DNA from: Chitinophagaceae bacterium
GTDB taxonomy: Bacteria; Bacteroidota; Bacteroidia; Chitinophagales; UBA10324
Length of the DNA: 49,041 nucleotides
Direction of reading: 5' to 3'
Assembly: GCA_947469485.1 (NCBI GenBank)
Contig: CANIPU010000008.1
Coordinates: 75,463-124,503 of the forward strand
Under the pieces are notes generated by a model that was not told the origin of the DNA, did not search any database, and saw only the letters and a program-made list of their open reading frames with translations. Shown piece by piece: positions 26,048 through 36,746 of this stretch (positions are counted from its first letter, which is position 1; every line of letters starts with the position of its first letter). A program made the translations under genes and the position numbers.

Positions 26048-28177
26048 GTGTCAGGCTTAACTTTTCAATTCGCTCCTTACTGGTTATTGGTGTGTGTGCT
26101 CGCCGGAGTGCTGTATGCATTGGTGTTGTACTACCGCGAAACACATTTTACCGAAGCCGGTCAGAAACCAAAGTGGTGGTTGTATGCACTGGCAGTGGTG
26201 CGCGCCGTTGTGGTTTTCTTCATTGCCGCATTGCTGCTTTCACCATTACTGAAATTAGTGAATCACGAAACCGAGAAGCCCATAATATTATTAGCGCAGG
26301 ATAATTCGGCAAGCATCGGCATGCATTTCAAGCAACAGGATTCTGCTGCCTACACCAGCAACTTTAATAAATTGCGCGATGCATTATCAAAAAATTACGA
26401 AGTAAAAACTTACCTCGTTGGCAGTAAAGTTCGCGAAGGCGCACAGGCAGATTATAAAGACGGCAGCACCAACCTCTCCGATTTTTTTGAGCAGGTACAG
26501 AATTTATTTTCCAATCAAAATCTCGGCGCCATCATTCTCGCATCCGATGGAGTTTACAACGAAGGAAGCAATCCGGTTTATTCCGCCGGCGAAAAAATGG
26601 CTCCTGTTTACACCATCGCATTGGGTGATACCACTGTGAAAAGAGATTTGCTGATTTCAAAAATGTATTTCAATCCGGTTGCGTATCTCGGAAATAATTT
26701 CAGTGTGCGTGCAGATGTGCAGGCGCAGAACTGCAAGGGCGAAGCAATCAAGTTGCAGGTGTTTCGCGTGGAAGAAAACACCAATCGTTTGTTGCAGGAA
26801 CAAAGTTTTACTGCCGAATCAGATTACTTTGTAAAGCCCGCTGAGTTCACTTTTGCTGCCGATAAACCCGGCATCATTCATTATCGTTTTGTGTTGAATC
26901 AATTGAGTGATGAAGTCACTTTCGCCAATAACACCACCGATGTTTTTGTGGAAGTGCTGGAAGTAAAAGAAAAAGTTTTGCTGCTTGCCAATGCGCCGCA
27001 TCCTGATATCGCCGCATTGAAGCAAGCCATTGAATCGAATAAAAATTATGAGTGCGATATTGTGTATGCGCAGGGAAACAATGCTGATGTAAAAGATTAC
27101 AGCCTGATAATTTTTCATCAGTTGCCAAGCGGCGCACAAACTGCGCAGGGAATAATTGCAGCTGCAACAGCACAAAAAAAATCAATGCTGTTTATCACCG
27201 GAGCGCAAACAAGTATTTCACTTTTCAATGGAGCACAGGATGCTTTGAAAATAAATGGCGGAAACAATTCAATGGGCGAAGCCACTGCCGCTCCTGAAAA
27301 TGATTTCACTTTATTTAATCTTTCCACCAACGCCATTCAAGCGTTGCAGGCATTTCCTCCACTGAAAGTTCCGTTCGGCGATTATCGCCCGGCTCCTTCA
27401 ACAGTAGTGTTGGCTTATCAGAAAATCGGAAATGTTTCAACCAAGTATCCGCTCATTTCTTTTTATCAATCACTGGATTCTAAAATCGGAATCATATGCG
27501 GCGAAGGAACATGGCGCTGGCGCAATTATGATTTTCTGCAACACAAAACCGGAGATTTGTTCAATGAAATTATTACACGCACTGTTCAATACCTGTCAGT
27601 AAAGCCCGATAAAAAACAATTTCGTGTAACACCTGAAAACCGAAGCCGAAGTGGCAACGAGCGAATGTTCAGCGAAAGCGAAACAGTAATTTTCAATTCA
27701 GAATTATACAACGACACTTACGAACCAGTGAACCAGCCTGATGTGAAACTTTTGGTAACCGACGAGAAAGGAAAAGAATTTAATTATGTAATGAACCGCA
27801 ATGGAACCGGTTATACTTTGAATGCAGGAAGTTTTGCATCAGGAAGTTATTCGTACACAGCATCAGTAATTTTTAACAATAAAAGTTTTACAGAGAAAGG
27901 AGAGTTTATGGTGAGTCTGTTGCAGTTAGAGAATTCGCAAACACGCGCCGACCATCAGTTGCTGAATTTGCTCAGCACAAAAAGTGGCGGCAAACTTTTT
28001 TATCCAAATCAAATAGATGAATTAATAAAAACAATTCAAACGCAGGATAGCATAAAGCCGGTTATATACACCACACAAAAGACGGAATCGGTCATTAACC
28101 TCAAATGGATTTTCTTTTTACTCGCCGGACTTTTATCAGTTGAGTGGTTTGTAAGGAAGTATAATGGTGGGTATTAA
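26048..28177 (+). CDS. Membrane-anchored von Willebrand factor A-like protein
   Basis: A 709-residue protein with two N-terminal membrane segments (about 8-28 and 44-70), a large extracytoplasmic part and a C-terminal membrane segment (about 688-705). A VWA-like fold starts right after the second segment: DNSASIG provides the DxSxS metal-ion-dependent adhesion site and ILASDGVYNEGSNP the late Asp motif. The middle part resembles a class-I-glutamine-amidotransferase-like fold common in this protein group (ALKQAIESNK to GAQTSISLF). It starts with GTG; no upstream ATG is in frame after the TGA at 26018. It begins just 38 bp beyond the repeat-flanked island. Function unknown; BatA/BatB-like complexes are related in architecture. 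Confidence 0.75.
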   Translation: MSGLTFQFAPYWLLVCVLAGVLYALVLYYRETHFTEAGQKPKWWLYALAVVRAVVVFFIAALLLSPLLKLVNHETEKPIILLAQDNSASIGMHFKQQDSAAYTSNFNKLRDALSKNYEVKTYLVGSKVREGAQADYKDGSTNLSDFFEQVQNLFSNQNLGAIILASDGVYNEGSNPVYSAGEKMAPVYTIALGDTTVKRDLLISKMYFNPVAYLGNNFSVRADVQAQNCKGEAIKLQVFRVEENTNRLLQEQSFTAESDYFVKPAEFTFAADKPGIIHYRFVLNQLSDEVTFANNTTDVFVEVLEVKEKVLLLANAPHPDIAALKQAIESNKNYECDIVYAQGNNADVKDYSLIIFHQLPSGAQTAQGIIAAATAQKKSMLFITGAQTSISLFNGAQDALKINGGNNSMGEATAAPENDFTLFNLSTNAIQALQAFPPLKVPFGDYRPAPSTVVLAYQKIGNVSTKYPLISFYQSLDSKIGIICGEGTWRWRNYDFLQHKTGDLFNEIITRTVQYLSVKPDKKQFRVTPENRSRSGNERMFSESETVIFNSELYNDTYEPVNQPDVKLLVTDEKGKEFNYVMNRNGTGYTLNAGSFASGSYSYTASVIFNNKSFTEKGEFMVSLLQLENSQTRADHQLLNLLSTKSGGKLFYPNQIDELIKTIQTQDSIKPVIYTTQKTESVINLKWIFFLLAGLLSVEWFVRKYNGGY

Positions 28178-28224
28178 AAAGTTCATAGGTTGATTAGTAA
28201 AACAATTAAAAGTGAATAGCTATT

Positions 28225-28232
28225 ACATTTTA
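28225..28232 (+). promoter_or_regulatory. Weak -7-like element before the methyltransferase gene
   Basis: TACATTTT, one mismatch from TAnnTTTG, 22 bp before the ATG at 28255. Confidence 0.2.
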
Positions 28233-28254
28233 TTCGATTTCAATATCATATACA

Positions 28255-29061
28255 ATGTCATTTGAAAAAGATTACATAGAGAAGAACAAACAACTCTGGA
28301 ATAAAAAAACTGATTTTCATATTGATTCAGAATTTTATGATATGGAAAACTTTCTGAAAGGAAAGTCATCTTTGAATGAAACAGAGTTAAAACTTCTTGG
28401 AAACATCACTGGCAAATCTGTTCTTCATCTGCAATGCCATTTTGGTCAGGATACTATTTCATTAAGCAGAATGGGAGCAAAGGCAACCGGGGTTGATTTA
28501 TCAGACCATGCCATTGAAAGGGCAAAAGTAATAGCACAATCACTTGCCTTCGATACCGAATTTATTTGCTGCAACATTTATGATTTGCCCAATCATTTAA
28601 ATAAACAATTTGATGTTGTATTCACAAGTTACGGAACTATTGGCTGGTTGCCTGACCTTGATGAATGGGCGAAAATTGTATCGATGTTTTTAAAACCGAG
28701 CGGAAAATTTATTATGGCCGATTTTCATCCAGTAGTCTGGATGTTCGACAATAATTTTGAAAAAATAATTTACAGTTATTTTAAATCCGAACCCATAGTT
28801 GAATTGGAATCCGGAACTTATGCTGATATAACCGCTGAAGTGAATCTTGAATCGGTTACCTGGAATCACAGCACAAGCGAAGTGATAAACAACCTGATAA
28901 AAAATGGATTGGTTATAAATTCGTTTGATGAATTTGATTATTCGCCTTACAACTGTTTCAATCAGGCGAAAGAAACCGAAACTGGAAAATTCCAAATTCC
29001 AATTTTCGACAATAAAATTCCTATGGTGTTTGCTATTGTTGCCACAAAAGGAAACAGTTAA
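28255..29061 (+). CDS. Class I SAM-dependent methyltransferase
   Basis: A 268-residue Rossmann-fold methyltransferase. Motif I is VLHLQCHFGQDTISL followed by GAKATGVDLS, the acidic end of strand 2; AFDTEFICCNIYDL and FDVVFTSYGTIGWLPDL give motifs II and III. The Cys-rich LQCHFGQ variant of the SAM loop is characteristic of a widespread group of uncharacterised methyltransferases. The substrate is unknown. It is a single gene facing the M90 peptidase gene convergently, with only 38 bp between the stops and no obvious hairpin. Confidence 0.88.
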   Translation: MSFEKDYIEKNKQLWNKKTDFHIDSEFYDMENFLKGKSSLNETELKLLGNITGKSVLHLQCHFGQDTISLSRMGAKATGVDLSDHAIERAKVIAQSLAFDTEFICCNIYDLPNHLNKQFDVVFTSYGTIGWLPDLDEWAKIVSMFLKPSGKFIMADFHPVVWMFDNNFEKIIYSYFKSEPIVELESGTYADITAEVNLESVTWNHSTSEVINNLIKNGLVINSFDEFDYSPYNCFNQAKETETGKFQIPIFDNKIPMVFAIVATKGNS

Positions 29062-29099
29062 TAAACTAAAGATTTTTTATTGTATTAATAACAAATACA

Positions 29100-29930
29100 T
29101 TATAACTCATAATCATTAATTGCATTCAACGGATTCTGATTAAACACCTTGCATAACGAAAAATAAATTTCAGGATACAGTTTAATGAATTCTTCTGGTT
29201 TTTCGAAAAAGCATTCCACATTCACAGCCCAGAATTCTTCCATATTGGTTGCGCCGTATTTTCTGAAAAAGGAAGTGTCACCTTCTTCTAGTTTAATAAA
29301 TGCATATTTCGAAACAGCAGCCCACTTTGTAATGCTGGTGCAAATCTGATGACCAGAAGCACTCTCACATCGCAGAGTCAATTTAAAGGCGTGCGCCATT
29401 TCATGAATTCCAAGATTAATTCCATCATCAGGAAAATCAAATCCTTTTTTTATATCAGGCCAGCTTAACCACATTACTCCGCCTCCTGTTGTAAGGCCTT
29501 TGACTTCATGCTGTGCTAACTGTGACCAAATAGCTTTTGGGAAAACCCGAATCAGCTGTATGTGTTCAATATAAAAGCCACGGATTCGAAATGTGAGTTG
29601 TACTGCACTGGCTGATATATATGTTTTTACTTCATTGGATAAATTGATTCCATCGCCAAAAAAATGTTTGTTCATCATAAACACAATAACCCGATGATAG
29701 AAAAAACTTTTACCTGAAATACTTAAATTCTGATAGTATTTAATTTTTTTAAGTTCAGAAATAATATTTAGTTGGTTCTCTGTTGATATAAACTGATTGA
29801 TAAAACCAAGGTAATGAATGAGAAAAAAGTAAATGACATCACGCAATACATAAAAGGCAATGTATAGAAGCAGAAAAAGTGTTAGCCCAATAAGTATTAC
29901 TGCGAAAATTGCATCGTGAGGCAGGCTCAA
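29100..29930 (-). CDS. M90 family zinc metallopeptidase (MtfA-like), membrane anchored
   Basis: A 276-residue protein with an N-terminal hydrophobic region (about residues 8-45) and a zinc-protease core. H176-E177-M-A-H180 is the HExxH zinc motif in the context NLGIHEMAHAF, as in MtfA/M90 peptidases. In E. coli MtfA controls the Mlc regulator; a Bacteroidota function is not established and the membrane anchor differs from soluble E. coli MtfA. The start overlaps the end of the FtsB/DivIC-like gene by 4 bp (ATGA), so the two are translationally coupled. Confidence 0.82.
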   Translation of the reverse strand: MSLPHDAIFAVILIGLTLFLLLYIAFYVLRDVIYFFLIHYLGFINQFISTENQLNIISELKKIKYYQNLSISGKSFFYHRVIVFMMNKHFFGDGINLSNEVKTYISASAVQLTFRIRGFYIEHIQLIRVFPKAIWSQLAQHEVKGLTTGGGVMWLSWPDIKKGFDFPDDGINLGIHEMAHAFKLTLRCESASGHQICTSITKWAAVSKYAFIKLEEGDTSFFRKYGATNMEEFWAVNVECFFEKPEEFIKLYPEIYFSLCKVFNQNPLNAINDYEL

Positions 29931-30271
29931 TCTTTCTTTTTTTCTGAAACAAAAACAAATAAGTCTTCATTTGCTTTCTTCATCATGTATCGTTCGCGTG
30001 CAAATTTTTCCAAACTCGCCATATTTGTAAATAGCTCCTGTTTTTCCAGCTTAACTATTTTTATTTGCTCAGCATAATATTCCTTCTTTGAGCGCAAATC
30101 ATTTAAATGAACATGGAGTTTGTATTGATCAATAAAATTGTTTCTGTCAAAAAAGGTAAGCCAGATTATGAATAACGCTGAAGCAAGAAAATACTTATTC
30201 TTCAGGTACCATGGAATATTTCCGGTACGAACTTTTATAAATAATTTCTTCCACTTATTCTTTTGTGCCAT
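29927..30271 (-). CDS. FtsB/DivIC-like septum formation initiator protein
   Basis: A 114-residue bitopic membrane protein: a short basic cytoplasmic head, one membrane segment (about 27-42), and a coiled coil (about 47-85) that ends in FARERYMMKKANEDLFVF, the typical C-terminal signature of DivIC/FtsB. The family bridges FtsQ and FtsL in the divisome. In Bacteroidota the gene often lies next to eno; here eno is on the same strand but two opposite-strand genes lie between them. The stop overlaps the M90 peptidase start. Confidence 0.88.
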   Translation of the reverse strand: MAQKNKWKKLFIKVRTGNIPWYLKNKYFLASALFIIWLTFFDRNNFIDQYKLHVHLNDLRSKKEYYAEQIKIVKLEKQELFTNMASLEKFARERYMMKKANEDLFVFVSEKKKD

Positions 30272-30441
30272 ATAATTTTGAAATAATTCTTACTGCGAAT
30301 AACGAAGATTCCTTTGAAAAAATATTTTACAGAGTCTTTAAAACAGCACAAGAGCAAGTGAATTGAGGGTGAGTTAGGACACTTAATTACTTTCAAAGTC
30401 ATTTTACTTTGGTTATTTATGCTCTTGAAAGAATGATTTAA

Positions 30442-31689
30442 ATGAATCAGCAAGCATTTTATAAGAAATTATTGTTCGTTATTATTTTCATAATTAATTT
30501 GAGTGAAAACGGTTTTGCTCAAACTGATGAAGAAAAACCGAAATTGAATTTTTTCATTGAGCCAAATTTGATGCTTGGGAAAATTGTAAAGAATTATAGT
30601 GGATTTCCTGAATCAAATCACCGACAGACGCTTTTCATGGATTTCGGGTTTTATGATAACCGTGCTTTCAATTCGGCCTCTCGTTTTTACAATAATCCAT
30701 CATCCGGAATTTCACTTGCGTACTCAACACTTGGAAATGATTCGGTTTTTGGACGAGAGATTGATTTAGTTCCATTTATAGATTTGAATACTTCACAGCA
30801 ATTAAAAAATTCTTTTCATTTTAAATTCGGAATAGGTGCCTCGTACTTCACCAAGCATTACAACCGAATTACAAACCCTGCTAATGAACCGATCGGCTCT
30901 TCTTTTACCTGGGCATTTAAGGCATTCATTTACCAGAATATAATCACGAGCAATCATTGGAATTTTAAAATCGGCGGAGGATTTCTTCATTCATCAAATG
31001 GTCATACTCAATTGCCCAACTTTGGAATAAATTCAATGATGGTGAGTATTACTGGAAGGTATTTCCCTTATTCAATTACTGCAGAACAAACAAGAGTTGA
31101 CCGATCGAAAGAAGTTGACCGATCAAAACATTTTTTTCTTCAATCTAGATTCGGTTTGGGCTATCACGAATTCGGTGGAACAACAGGACCCACCGGCGGA
31201 CCGAAAAAATTAGTTTATACAGAAGGTATTACCGGCGGGGTGGTTTTCAGGCAGCATGTAAAAATCAGAGCCGGATTTAATTATCGCTTCTATGAACATT
31301 ACTACGAATACATTTTAAATCATCAGTTAGAAAACCTGACTCAGGATTCATCCAAATTATTTATTGCACATCCGCGATGGAATGCTTCCGCTGTTACATT
31401 CATTGCCGGAATTGAATTTTTATACAATCACATCGGAATGGATATTGAAAGTGGAATAAATATTTCGAAACCGTTTTACCCTCGATTTAATGATTTGTAT
31501 GAGAATGATGATCAACCGTTTTATTTTCTGAAAAGTTTTTTTGCCACCCGAATGGGTTTGAATTATTATTTCATAAGTACAAAAAGAAATCCGCGCAGTA
31601 ATATTTACATTGGGGCACACATCAACGCAAATTTCGGCCAGGCAGATTTTTCAGAGGCGAGCATAGGATACACATTCAGATTGAAGTAA
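30442..31689 (+). CDS. Acyloxyacyl hydrolase / lipid A 3-O-deacylase (PagL-like) family outer-membrane protein
   Basis: A 415-residue protein with a signal peptide (residues 1-26, ending GFAQ) and beta-barrel strands. The GGGFLHSSNGHTQLPNFGIN segment holds H183-S184-S185-N186, matching the H-x-S-N catalytic motif of PagL-type outer-membrane deacylases. The protein is about twice the length of PagL, as is usual in Bacteroidota members of this family. It could remodel lipid A at the cell surface; activity is inferred from the motif. It forms a pair with the secreted unknown 43 bp downstream, both inserted on the opposite strand between eno and the divisome gene. Confidence 0.8.
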   Translation: MNQQAFYKKLLFVIIFIINLSENGFAQTDEEKPKLNFFIEPNLMLGKIVKNYSGFPESNHRQTLFMDFGFYDNRAFNSASRFYNNPSSGISLAYSTLGNDSVFGREIDLVPFIDLNTSQQLKNSFHFKFGIGASYFTKHYNRITNPANEPIGSSFTWAFKAFIYQNIITSNHWNFKIGGGFLHSSNGHTQLPNFGINSMMVSITGRYFPYSITAEQTRVDRSKEVDRSKHFFLQSRFGLGYHEFGGTTGPTGGPKKLVYTEGITGGVVFRQHVKIRAGFNYRFYEHYYEYILNHQLENLTQDSSKLFIAHPRWNASAVTFIAGIEFLYNHIGMDIESGINISKPFYPRFNDLYENDDQPFYFLKSFFATRMGLNYYFISTKRNPRSNIYIGAHINANFGQADFSEASIGYTFRLK

Positions 31690-31732
31690 AATAAATTCAG
31701 CCTTTAGGTCGTTAAACATAAAAATCAACAAT

Positions 31733-32608
31733 ATGAAAAACGCAATCACCCTTATTTTGCTTTTTGCTTGCTCTCAACTTCATGCAACGGAAATTACTAT
31801 TCCTGAGGCTCTCAAACAAAACCTGATTTCTTTGACTGTTACCGGAATTGATTATAAATCTGATTCAGTATATGTTTCCTCTTTTTACGGACCTTGCATA
31901 AATCTGCGGGTAAAGAATATCAGTAAAACTTTAGTGAATTTGTATGAAGCACCTGGAAGATTACTGATGCCTGATGATACAGACCAGCAAACAATTATGA
32001 TGAGCGAAGTAATTGCAATAACTCTTCAACCAGGGCAAGAAGTTAAAAAGAGGGTTCGCGGTTTTTGTACTGAAGCACACGATGGTGCACCAAACATTAA
32101 TACGCAATTTTCTTTTGGGTCAATGGCAAGTGCGCATCTTTTGAATCTCAGTAAGCTGATTAATGAAAAAAAAATATACGATTATACTGCACAGCAAGCG
32201 GTTTGGTGTTTAAGTGATGATGAAGATCCGGCTTACATTTATTCAGATGATGATACTGCAGGTGCAAGCGTATTGCGAAAATTTGTTTGCAAAGAAAAAG
32301 GCATTCAGTACACAGCAATACCGAGAGTAAACAAGGAAAGTCCGCGGCTGAGATACATAGAAGGTCAATTTGATTACACTATTCAAAAGCCAAAAACAAT
32401 CTCGCTGAAAGTTTATAATCAGTCGGGACAATTAGTAAAAAATATTGTGGATGGTTTGTTACAACCAGCAGGAGATTATACTTACAAGTACGATTTTACT
32501 ATGCCTTTAAATGATCCGTCGCAACCTGATCAGTTTATAGTTGTGAAATTTTATATGAATGGACAATTGCTTTCGAATTCAAAGCATGTCTTAACACAAG
32601 CTCATTAA
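31733..32608 (+). CDS. Secreted protein with possible thioester-domain-like motifs, unknown function
   Basis: A 291-residue protein with a signal peptide (residues 1-18, ending LHAT). Residues about 100-170 hold C112 in VRGFCTEAHDGAP and Q154 in YTAQQAVWCLSD; the spacing and the TQxAIW-like second motif recall thioester domains of surface adhesins, where such a Cys and Gln are cross-linked. The C-terminal third (TISLKVYNQSGQLVKNIVDG to the end) resembles a FlgD-like or T9SS-associated Ig-type beta-sandwich. No assigned family was recognised, and the thioester idea is an inference. It is likely co-transcribed with the deacylase-like gene. Confidence 0.7.
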   Translation: MKNAITLILLFACSQLHATEITIPEALKQNLISLTVTGIDYKSDSVYVSSFYGPCINLRVKNISKTLVNLYEAPGRLLMPDDTDQQTIMMSEVIAITLQPGQEVKKRVRGFCTEAHDGAPNINTQFSFGSMASAHLLNLSKLINEKKIYDYTAQQAVWCLSDDEDPAYIYSDDDTAGASVLRKFVCKEKGIQYTAIPRVNKESPRLRYIEGQFDYTIQKPKTISLKVYNQSGQLVKNIVDGLLQPAGDYTYKYDFTMPLNDPSQPDQFIVVKFYMNGQLLSNSKHVLTQAH

Positions 32609-32618
32609 TTGAAGCTGA

Positions 32619-33919
<1,301 letters not shown>

Positions 33920-33944
33920 CTATATTGAAATGAAAATTGAAAAA

Positions 33945-35042
33945 TTATTTTTTAGTGCTATTTATCATGGCGATAAAATCATCAAACAAGTAACGGCTAT
34001 CATGCGGACCTGGAGATGATTCAGGATGGTACTGAACAGAAAACGCATTTTTGTTTTTTAATCGAATGCCTTCTACAGTTTTATCATTCAGATTTATATG
34101 AGTGATTTCAACTTCAGCATGGTCTTTTATTTCTTCATCCTTCACATTGAATCCATGATTTTGTGAAGTGATTTCGCAATGACCGGTAATTAAATTTTTC
34201 ACCGGATGATTACAACCGCGGTGACCATTGTGCATTTTGTAAGTACTGATTCCGGTTGCTTCAGCAAGAATCTGATGACCTAAACAAATTCCGAACAACG
34301 GAATTTTCGTTTCTAAAATATCTTTCACAGTCTGAACTGCATAAGGCATTGCAGCAGGGTCGCCGGGTCCATTCGAAATAAAATATCCGTCTGGATTCCA
34401 CTCAGCCATTTCTTTCATGCCGGTTTTTGCCGGAAACACTTTCAGGTATGCACCGCGTTCACTCAGGCAGCGAAGAATATTTTTCTTCACCCCCAAATCC
34501 AATACAGCAATCCGAATTGACGCATTTTCATCTCCGAAAAAATAAGGGACTTTTGTGCTCACCACTGAGCTCAATTCCAGTCCCGCCATTGAAGGAACTT
34601 CTTTCAGTTTTTTCTTCAGGGAATCCAAATCAGTATTCTCACTACTGATGATGCAGTTCATCGCACCCTTGCTGCGAATGTGCCGAACAATGGCGCGTGT
34701 ATCAACTCCGGTGATGGCAACTTTATTCTGTTCGAGAAAATATTCTTCAATGCTCATGTTTGCAAGCTTGCGCGAATAGGTGACATTGAAACTACGGCAA
34801 ACCAATCCCGAAATTTTTATGGAATCGCTTTCCACTTCATCATTTTTTATTCCATAGTTGCCGATGTGTTCGTGCGTGGCAACCAATATTTGTCCGAAGT
34901 AAGAAGGGTCAGTAAAAATTTCCTGGTAGCCGGTCATTCCGGTGTTAAAACAAATTTCGCCGTAAGCGGTACCAACTTTTCCGCCTGCAAAACCGTGGTA
35001 GGCGGTTCCATCTTCAAGCAATAAAACTGCGGGAATTTTCAA
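33945..35042 (-). CDS. carA: Carbamoyl-phosphate synthase small (glutaminase) subunit
   Basis: A 365-residue glutamine amidotransferase subunit that supplies ammonia to CarB for arginine and pyrimidine synthesis. The class I amidotransferase triad is visible: Cys in LFGICLGHQILAEATG, and His-Glu in SVQYHPESSPGPHDS. The N-terminal half (DGTAYHGFAGGKVGTAYGE and NTGMTGYQEI) is the CarA-specific domain. carB is not in the window. It precedes eno on the minus strand and has a TACATTTG element 28 bp upstream. Confidence 0.97.
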   Translation of the reverse strand: MKIPAVLLLEDGTAYHGFAGGKVGTAYGEICFNTGMTGYQEIFTDPSYFGQILVATHEHIGNYGIKNDEVESDSIKISGLVCRSFNVTYSRKLANMSIEEYFLEQNKVAITGVDTRAIVRHIRSKGAMNCIISSENTDLDSLKKKLKEVPSMAGLELSSVVSTKVPYFFGDENASIRIAVLDLGVKKNILRCLSERGAYLKVFPAKTGMKEMAEWNPDGYFISNGPGDPAAMPYAVQTVKDILETKIPLFGICLGHQILAEATGISTYKMHNGHRGCNHPVKNLITGHCEITSQNHGFNVKDEEIKDHAEVEITHINLNDKTVEGIRLKNKNAFSVQYHPESSPGPHDSRYLFDDFIAMINSTKK

Positions 35043-35070
35043 ATTGAAACGGGCGGTTTTAGAAGCCGCG

Positions 35071-35078
35071 CAAATGTA
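35071..35078 (-). promoter_or_regulatory. Candidate -7 promoter element for carA-eno
   Basis: TACATTTG on the minus strand, exact TAnnTTTG, 28 bp before the carA ATG. Confidence 0.45.
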
Positions 35079-35204
35079 ATTTCAAAAATGAAGATTAAAA
35101 GTTGAGAGCGGCAAAGTGGAATAGTTGTGAATAAGTTTTTCGTTTTTGAAAGTGAAAATTCAACGCAAAAAAATCTTTTCACTTACTCCTTCTTCGTTCT
35201 ACAT

Positions 35205-35212
35205 TAATTTCG
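35205..35212 (+). promoter_or_regulatory. Candidate -7 promoter element for the thiolase gene
   Basis: TAATTTCG, one mismatch from TAnnTTTG, 18 bp before the ATG at 35231 in the divergent carA/thiolase spacer. Confidence 0.3.
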
Positions 35213-35230
35213 CCCGCAATCAATAAACCG

Positions 35231-36427
35231 ATGAAAGAAGTATTTGTAATTGATGCCCTCAGAACTCCGGTTGGGAAATATGGTGGTACTTTAAGTTCAG
35301 TTCGCCCAGATGATTTGGCTGCGTTGGTGATAAAAAAAATTATTGAGCGCAATCCGAACATTGATTTAAAGCGAATTGAAGAAGTGATTTTCGGTGATGC
35401 AAATCAGGCAGGCGAATCGAACCGCGATGTGGCGCGCATGGCTTTGTTGTTGGCAGGTTTGCCTGTTGAAATTGCAGGTGTAACAGTTAACCGCCTTTGC
35501 GCAAGTGGTTTGCAGTCTGTGATGGATGGAACACGCGCTATTAAGTGTGGAGAAGGAGAAATTTATATTGCAGGCGGAGTGGAAAGCATGACCCGCGCAC
35601 CTTTTGTAATGGCGAAATCAGATAATGCTTTCAGCCGTAAAACAGAAATTTATGACACCACAATCGGATGGCGCTTCACCAATAAATTACTGGCAGATAA
35701 ATATTATCCCTACTCAATGGGAGAAACTGCGGAGAATGTTGCGGAGAAATGGAAAATCAATCGGGATGAACAAGACCGATTTGCTCATTCATCTCAGGCA
35801 AAATATTTGGCAGCACATGAGGCCGGAAAATTTGCAGATGAATTAGTTTCCGTAAATATTTACAATACAAAAGGTGAAGTGCAAGCATTTGAAAAGGATG
35901 AACATCCTCGTTTGACTTCAATAGAAAAACTATCACAACTAAAGCCTTCATTTAAAAAAGACGGAACTGTTACAGCAGGAAATTCCTCAGGAATAAATGA
36001 CGGGGCAGCATGTTTAATTCTTGCCAGCGAAACTGTTGTGAAAGAAATGAATCTCACTCCGATTGCAAGAGTAGTTTCGAGTGCAGCAGCAGGAGTTGAC
36101 CCTGCATACATGGGGATTGGTCCCGTGCCTGCAACACAAAAAGCATTACAGCGCGCAGGGTTGAAAGTGAACGATATTGATTTGATAGAATTGAACGAAG
36201 CATTCGCCTCACAATCCATCGCCTGCATTCGTGATTTGAAATTGGATGAATCAAAAATTAATGTGAACGGAGGTGCTATCGCTATCGGTCATCCTTTGGG
36301 TTGCAGTGGTTCTCGAATTTCTGCTACACTCATTCACGAAATGAAAAGGAGAAAAGCAAAATTTGGCTTAGCCACTATGTGTGTTGGAGTCGGACAGGGC
36401 GCTGCAATTATTTATGAAAGCTTGTAA
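35231..36427 (+). CDS. Acetyl-CoA C-acyltransferase (thiolase)
   Basis: A 398-residue thiolase with the nucleophilic cysteine in NRLCASGLQSVM (about residue 90), the QDRFAHSSQ region, GNSSGINDGAACLI, the catalytic His in ELNEAFASQ and GGAIAIGHPLGCSGSR, and the second catalytic cysteine in CVGVGQGAA. Family members act in fatty-acid beta-oxidation (FadA), acetoacetyl-CoA formation (AtoB) or beta-ketoadipyl-CoA cleavage (PcaF); the closing CVGVGQG variant and N-terminus do not let me choose. No other beta-oxidation gene is adjacent. The MNT gene begins 13 bp downstream. Confidence 0.93.
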   Translation: MKEVFVIDALRTPVGKYGGTLSSVRPDDLAALVIKKIIERNPNIDLKRIEEVIFGDANQAGESNRDVARMALLLAGLPVEIAGVTVNRLCASGLQSVMDGTRAIKCGEGEIYIAGGVESMTRAPFVMAKSDNAFSRKTEIYDTTIGWRFTNKLLADKYYPYSMGETAENVAEKWKINRDEQDRFAHSSQAKYLAAHEAGKFADELVSVNIYNTKGEVQAFEKDEHPRLTSIEKLSQLKPSFKKDGTVTAGNSSGINDGAACLILASETVVKEMNLTPIARVVSSAAAGVDPAYMGIGPVPATQKALQRAGLKVNDIDLIELNEAFASQSIACIRDLKLDESKINVNGGAIAIGHPLGCSGSRISATLIHEMKRRKAKFGLATMCVGVGQGAAIIYESL

Positions 36428-36440
36428 GTAATTTTACAGA

Positions 36441-36746
36441 ATGATTAACGATAAAAATTCGCTCATAAAAATTTTAAAACAGGAACTCCCATTCTTGCAA
36501 AAGGAATATGGCGTGGAGCGGATTGGTTTATTCGGTTCATTCGTTCGCGATACTGTTACACCTGAGAGTGATGTTGATTTGGTTGTGAATATTAACAAGC
36601 CACTCGGACTTAAATTTTTTCACCTGATTTATTATCTCGAAGATAAATTAGAAAGAAAGGTAGATATACTTTCTCCTTTAGGTTTGCAGAAGATGAGAGT
36701 AAAAAAAATAGCAGATTCAATAAATAAAGAATTGGAATATGTCTAA
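36441..36746 (+). CDS. MNT-domain nucleotidyltransferase antitoxin
   Basis: A 101-residue minimal nucleotidyltransferase. The active-site motif is G32-S33 in GLFGSFVRD, then D44-V-D46 in PESDVDLVV (GSx10DxD), all present. In characterised MntA/HepT pairs the MNT enzyme AMPylates and neutralises the HEPN RNase. The stop codon region overlaps the HEPN start by 8 bp, a compact two-gene module. It is 13 bp after the thiolase gene, so it may be read by that promoter too. Confidence 0.9.
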   Translation: MINDKNSLIKILKQELPFLQKEYGVERIGLFGSFVRDTVTPESDVDLVVNINKPLGLKFFHLIYYLEDKLERKVDILSPLGLQKMRVKKIADSINKELEYV

